A DNA stretch of 64,000 nt from Winogradskyella psychrotolerans. Its GTDB lineage: Bacteria > Bacteroidota > Bacteroidia > Flavobacteriales > Flavobacteriaceae. Both the position numbers and the translations under genes were made by a program. A model generated the notes under the pieces. The model was not told the origin of the DNA, searched no databases, and saw only the letters and a program-made list of their open reading frames with translations. The DNA lies in the NCBI RefSeq assembly GCF_018860565.1, contig NZ_JAHKPS010000009.1, positions 288,618 to 352,617 of the forward strand. The letters run 5' to 3'. The stretch's first letter is position 1. Every line of letters starts with the position of its first letter. Below, piece by piece: positions 61,937-64,000 of the stretch.

Positions 61937-63130
61937 TTAAAAAACACTTTTAATAGCGTTTACCATTTTTTCAGCGCGTTCTTTAACTTCTTCTTCTGTC
62001 CAAGACAACTTAATTAAACAAGAAATATTTCGAGATATATAATGGTCAGACTGTTCAAAGGTTTTTGTTTGTAGATAGGCTAAACCTTCTTTAACTTCAT
62101 TAGAAATAGGGAATAAAGATTTTAAATCTTTAAGATGATCCCATTTTCTAATATAATGCCAGTTATTTTGGTAGTAATTCCAACATGCATCAATACCGTT
62201 TTCTTTAAATGCGGCCATAACCTTTTGAGCAGATTCTGCGTCTGGTAAGAAAAAATTTAAAAATGCATAACTTTCTTCTCCCCCTTTTGGAACCCGTCTA
62301 AAAGTAACTCCTGGGACTCTAGCTAATGCATTTCTTAAAATTGTATAATTGCGCTTTTGAATAGCTATAAACTCAGGTAAACGCCTCACTTGTGCCAACC
62401 CTACAGCAGCATGCAACTCTGAAATTCTAAAATTATAACCTAAAAAAGGATGGGTTTCTGCTCCTCTGTCATGACCTATATGGTCATGCCCATGATCGCT
62501 GTAATGATCGGCATTAATATAATAGTCTTTATTATTGGTTACTACAGCTCCACCTTCACCACAAGTTATCGTTTTTACAAAGTCAAAAGAAAAGCACCCT
62601 AAGTCCGCAATGCTTCCTAATGGTTGCCCTTTATATGTACCTCCAATAGCTTGACATGCATCTTCAACAAAAACCAGATTATGATTATCACAGATTGATT
62701 TTAAAGCATCCATATTTGCCATGCTTCCACACATCTGTACTACCATTACTGCTTTTGTTTTTGGAGTAATCGCAGCCTCAACAGCTTTTGGATCTAATGT
62801 CAAAGTATCATCTATATCAACTAAAACTGGAATAGCTCCTAGCATCATAATAGCTTCAAAACTCGCAACAAATGTAAACGTAGGCATAATCACTTCGTCT
62901 CCTGCTCCCACTCCTGCTGATGCTAAGGCTACAGAAACGGCTGCGGTTCCACTTGATACTAATTGTACATGATTAGATTCAAATGTTTTTTCTAATTCAG
63001 CTTCTAACTCTTTAGCTTTCCAATGGCCATTTCTCATACCATCAAAACCATAGCGCATTAAAACACCATTGTCTAAAACATCATTTACTTCGTTTCGTTC
63101 TAAATCGCTAAATAATTCGAATCCAGGCAT
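61937..63130 (-). CDS. DegT/DnrJ/EryC1/StrS-family PLP aminotransferase
   Basis: A 397-residue pyridoxal-phosphate enzyme of the sugar-aminotransferase type. Visible features: VQLVSSGTAAVSVALASAGVGAGDEVIMPTFTF (PLP phosphate and ring contacts), VEDACQAIGGTYKGQPLGSIADLGCFSFDFVKTITCGEGGAVVTN with the Schiff-base Lys in FVKT, and the family ending. Such enzymes transfer an amino group to a keto-sugar nucleotide for surface polysaccharides, or act in other aminosugar pathways. No glycosyltransferase or sugar gene is nearby, so the substrate is open. A TATATTTG -7 box is at 63168-63175. Confidence 0.92.
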   Translation of the reverse strand: MPGFELFSDLERNEVNDVLDNGVLMRYGFDGMRNGHWKAKELEAELEKTFESNHVQLVSSGTAAVSVALASAGVGAGDEVIMPTFTFVASFEAIMMLGAIPVLVDIDDTLTLDPKAVEAAITPKTKAVMVVQMCGSMANMDALKSICDNHNLVFVEDACQAIGGTYKGQPLGSIADLGCFSFDFVKTITCGEGGAVVTNNKDYYINADHYSDHGHDHIGHDRGAETHPFLGYNFRISELHAAVGLAQVRRLPEFIAIQKRNYTILRNALARVPGVTFRRVPKGGEESYAFLNFFLPDAESAQKVMAAFKENGIDACWNYYQNNWHYIRKWDHLKDLKSLFPISNEVKEGLAYLQTKTFEQSDHYISRNISCLIKLSWTEEEVKERAEKMVNAIKSVF

Positions 63131-63167
63131 AGATTGTAATAAATATTAAAAGTTGAATTTAAGCTAA

Positions 63168-63175
63168 CAAATATA
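63168..63175 (-). promoter_or_regulatory. Candidate -7 box of the DegT-family gene
   Basis: TATATTTG on the minus strand, 37 bases before the ATG, so the leader would be about 30 nt. Confidence 0.5.
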
Positions 63176-63206
63176 CAGTTTTGAGATTTTTATTTTCATA
63201 AAAAAA

Positions 63207-63836
63207 TTACAATTCTATAATGGTCTCAGATAAATCCTTTCTTACTTTTTTAAAGTCCGCAAACATATCATCATTGGCTCTATATCCTACTGGTAGAAGC
63301 AACACAGACTTAAGACCTAAAGCATCTATTCCTAATATTTCATCTAAATCATTGGAAATAAACCCTTCCATTGGGCAACTATCAATTTCTTCTACAGCAC
63401 AGACTGTCATTAAGTTTCCTAACGCAATATAAGCCTGTTTGGTTGCCCAATCTATCTTTTTAATACTAGGCATTTGATTAATTGTTGACTTCAATTGTGA
63501 TTTAAAAGGATATAAAACAGAATCTGGAGTATTTCTTATGGCTTTTATGGTGTCAAAATGTGCTTCAATATCATTATCATCAATTTCTTCCTGAATACAA
63601 AGCACTAATAAATGAGAAGCATCTACAACTTGACGTTGGCCATAGGAGACATCGACTAAACGTTCTCTAATAATTTTATCTTCAACTACTATTAATTTTA
63701 AAGTTTGTAAACCATACGACAAAGCTGTTAAATTAAAAGCTTCTTTTAGTGTATTCAACTTTTCTTCTGAAAGTGATTTAGTAGTATCAAACTTTTTAGT
63801 AGCGTAGCGCCATTTTAACTTTTCTATGATAGACAT
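63207..63836 (-). CDS. Nitroreductase-family NAD(P)H oxidoreductase
   Basis: A 209-residue FMN enzyme of the NfsB/nitroreductase fold. The N-terminal basic motif KLKWRYATKKFD binds FMN, AFNLTALSYGLQTLKLIVVED is the usual second segment, and AYIALGNLMTVCAVEEIDSCPMEGF and SVLLLPVGYRAND are the late family motifs. It reduces quinones, nitro compounds or flavins with NAD(P)H in the cytosol. Length is typical. It lies 76 bases upstream of the DegT gene on the same strand, which has its own -7 box. Confidence 0.92.
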   Translation of the reverse strand: MSIIEKLKWRYATKKFDTTKSLSEEKLNTLKEAFNLTALSYGLQTLKLIVVEDKIIRERLVDVSYGQRQVVDASHLLVLCIQEEIDDNDIEAHFDTIKAIRNTPDSVLYPFKSQLKSTINQMPSIKKIDWATKQAYIALGNLMTVCAVEEIDSCPMEGFISNDLDEILGIDALGLKSVLLLPVGYRANDDMFADFKKVRKDLSETIIEL

Positions 63837-63909
63837 ATCATTTTTTTTTGTAAAAATACGGAATAAACTTATGAGTTGGTTTGCGCGAATTAAAAGTCTA
63901 TTTACTTAA

Positions 63910-63945
63910 AAAGCTGAATGATTTTATTTTTTATCATTCAGCTTT
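63910..63945 (-). terminator. Terminator of a gene beyond the right edge
   Basis: The arms AAAGCTGAATGAT and ATCATTCAGCTTT form a 13-bp stem. The T-run lies on the left, so it serves leftward transcription. The gene it ends is probably off the window; a minus-strand frame ends with TAG at 63972-63974 after KAHFTLKK, but this fragment is too short to identify. Confidence 0.7.
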
Positions 63946-64000
63946 CTAATTAATGTTCTTATAAAATGCAGCTATTTTTTCAAGGTAAAATGGGCTTTAT

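Overview
The window is chromosomal DNA from a marine-type member of the Flavobacteriaceae (Bacteroidota). I infer this from the AT-rich composition, the Bacteroidota -7 promoter word TAnnTTTG upstream of many genes, the near absence of Shine-Dalgarno sequences, several TTG starts, and family content: tandem parvulin lipoproteins next to a MoxR ATPase, a DnaX without zinc-finger cysteines, HmuY, a head-GIN/DUF2807 protein, a GldM-like relic, and the order dgkA - ftsK - lolA - lptF/G - ribB. I see no tRNA, rRNA, CRISPR array, insertion sequence, prophage or attachment site. Most of the window is ordinary core genome with a few accessory islands.

Layout. 1-3.3 kb: leftward lon and a LysM protein overlapping its 3' end. 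3.5-6.6 kb: rightward ECF sigma factor, a probable anti-sigma membrane protein, and two secreted beta-solenoid proteins. 6.8-9.9 kb: dnaX, a tiny membrane protein, a lipoprotein and miaE. 10-15.2 kb: leftward operon of three parvulin-type folding factors and MoxR. 15.4-18 kb: SRPBCC protein, a small unknown, a CotH-like lipoprotein and a broken GldM-like gene. 18-20.9 kb: leftward M1 aminopeptidase and patatin. 21.2-27.8 kb: recG, two thioredoxin-fold lipoproteins, an AraC regulator, a zinc-ribbon protein, an NAD(P)-binding reductase and a siderophore-interacting-type flavoprotein. 27.9-29.4 kb: guaB.

29.4-37.9 kb is an iron/heme acquisition island. A TonB-dependent receptor and HmuY run right. 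DUF6607, ankyrin-repeat, DUF2271 and PepSY-flavoreductase genes run left. An inverted repeat that could be an iron-responsive operator lies over the shared promoter region. Together these could bind haem or a ferric chelate at the surface, import it and reduce it at the inner membrane.

38-56.5 kb is housekeeping: HMG-CoA lyase, a membrane HEXXH protein, a LysE exporter, pyrD, a universal stress protein, pepT, pheT, tpx, dgkA, an M15 peptidase, ftsK, lolA, lptF/G and ribB. 56.6-63.8 kb, all leftward, holds a nitroreductase, a DegT aminotransferase, a one-protein hybrid two-component regulator and a secreted fibre-like protein.

The most notable new signal is a set of repeated TGTAACA/TGTAAGA words in the two long intergenic regions flanking the hybrid regulator. 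They could be its operator, linking it to the secreted protein. Other points are the twice-broken GldM-like gene, a LysE gene with no canonical start codon, a class 2 dihydroorotate dehydrogenase with cysteine in the catalytic-base position, and palindromes next to the guaB and recG starts.
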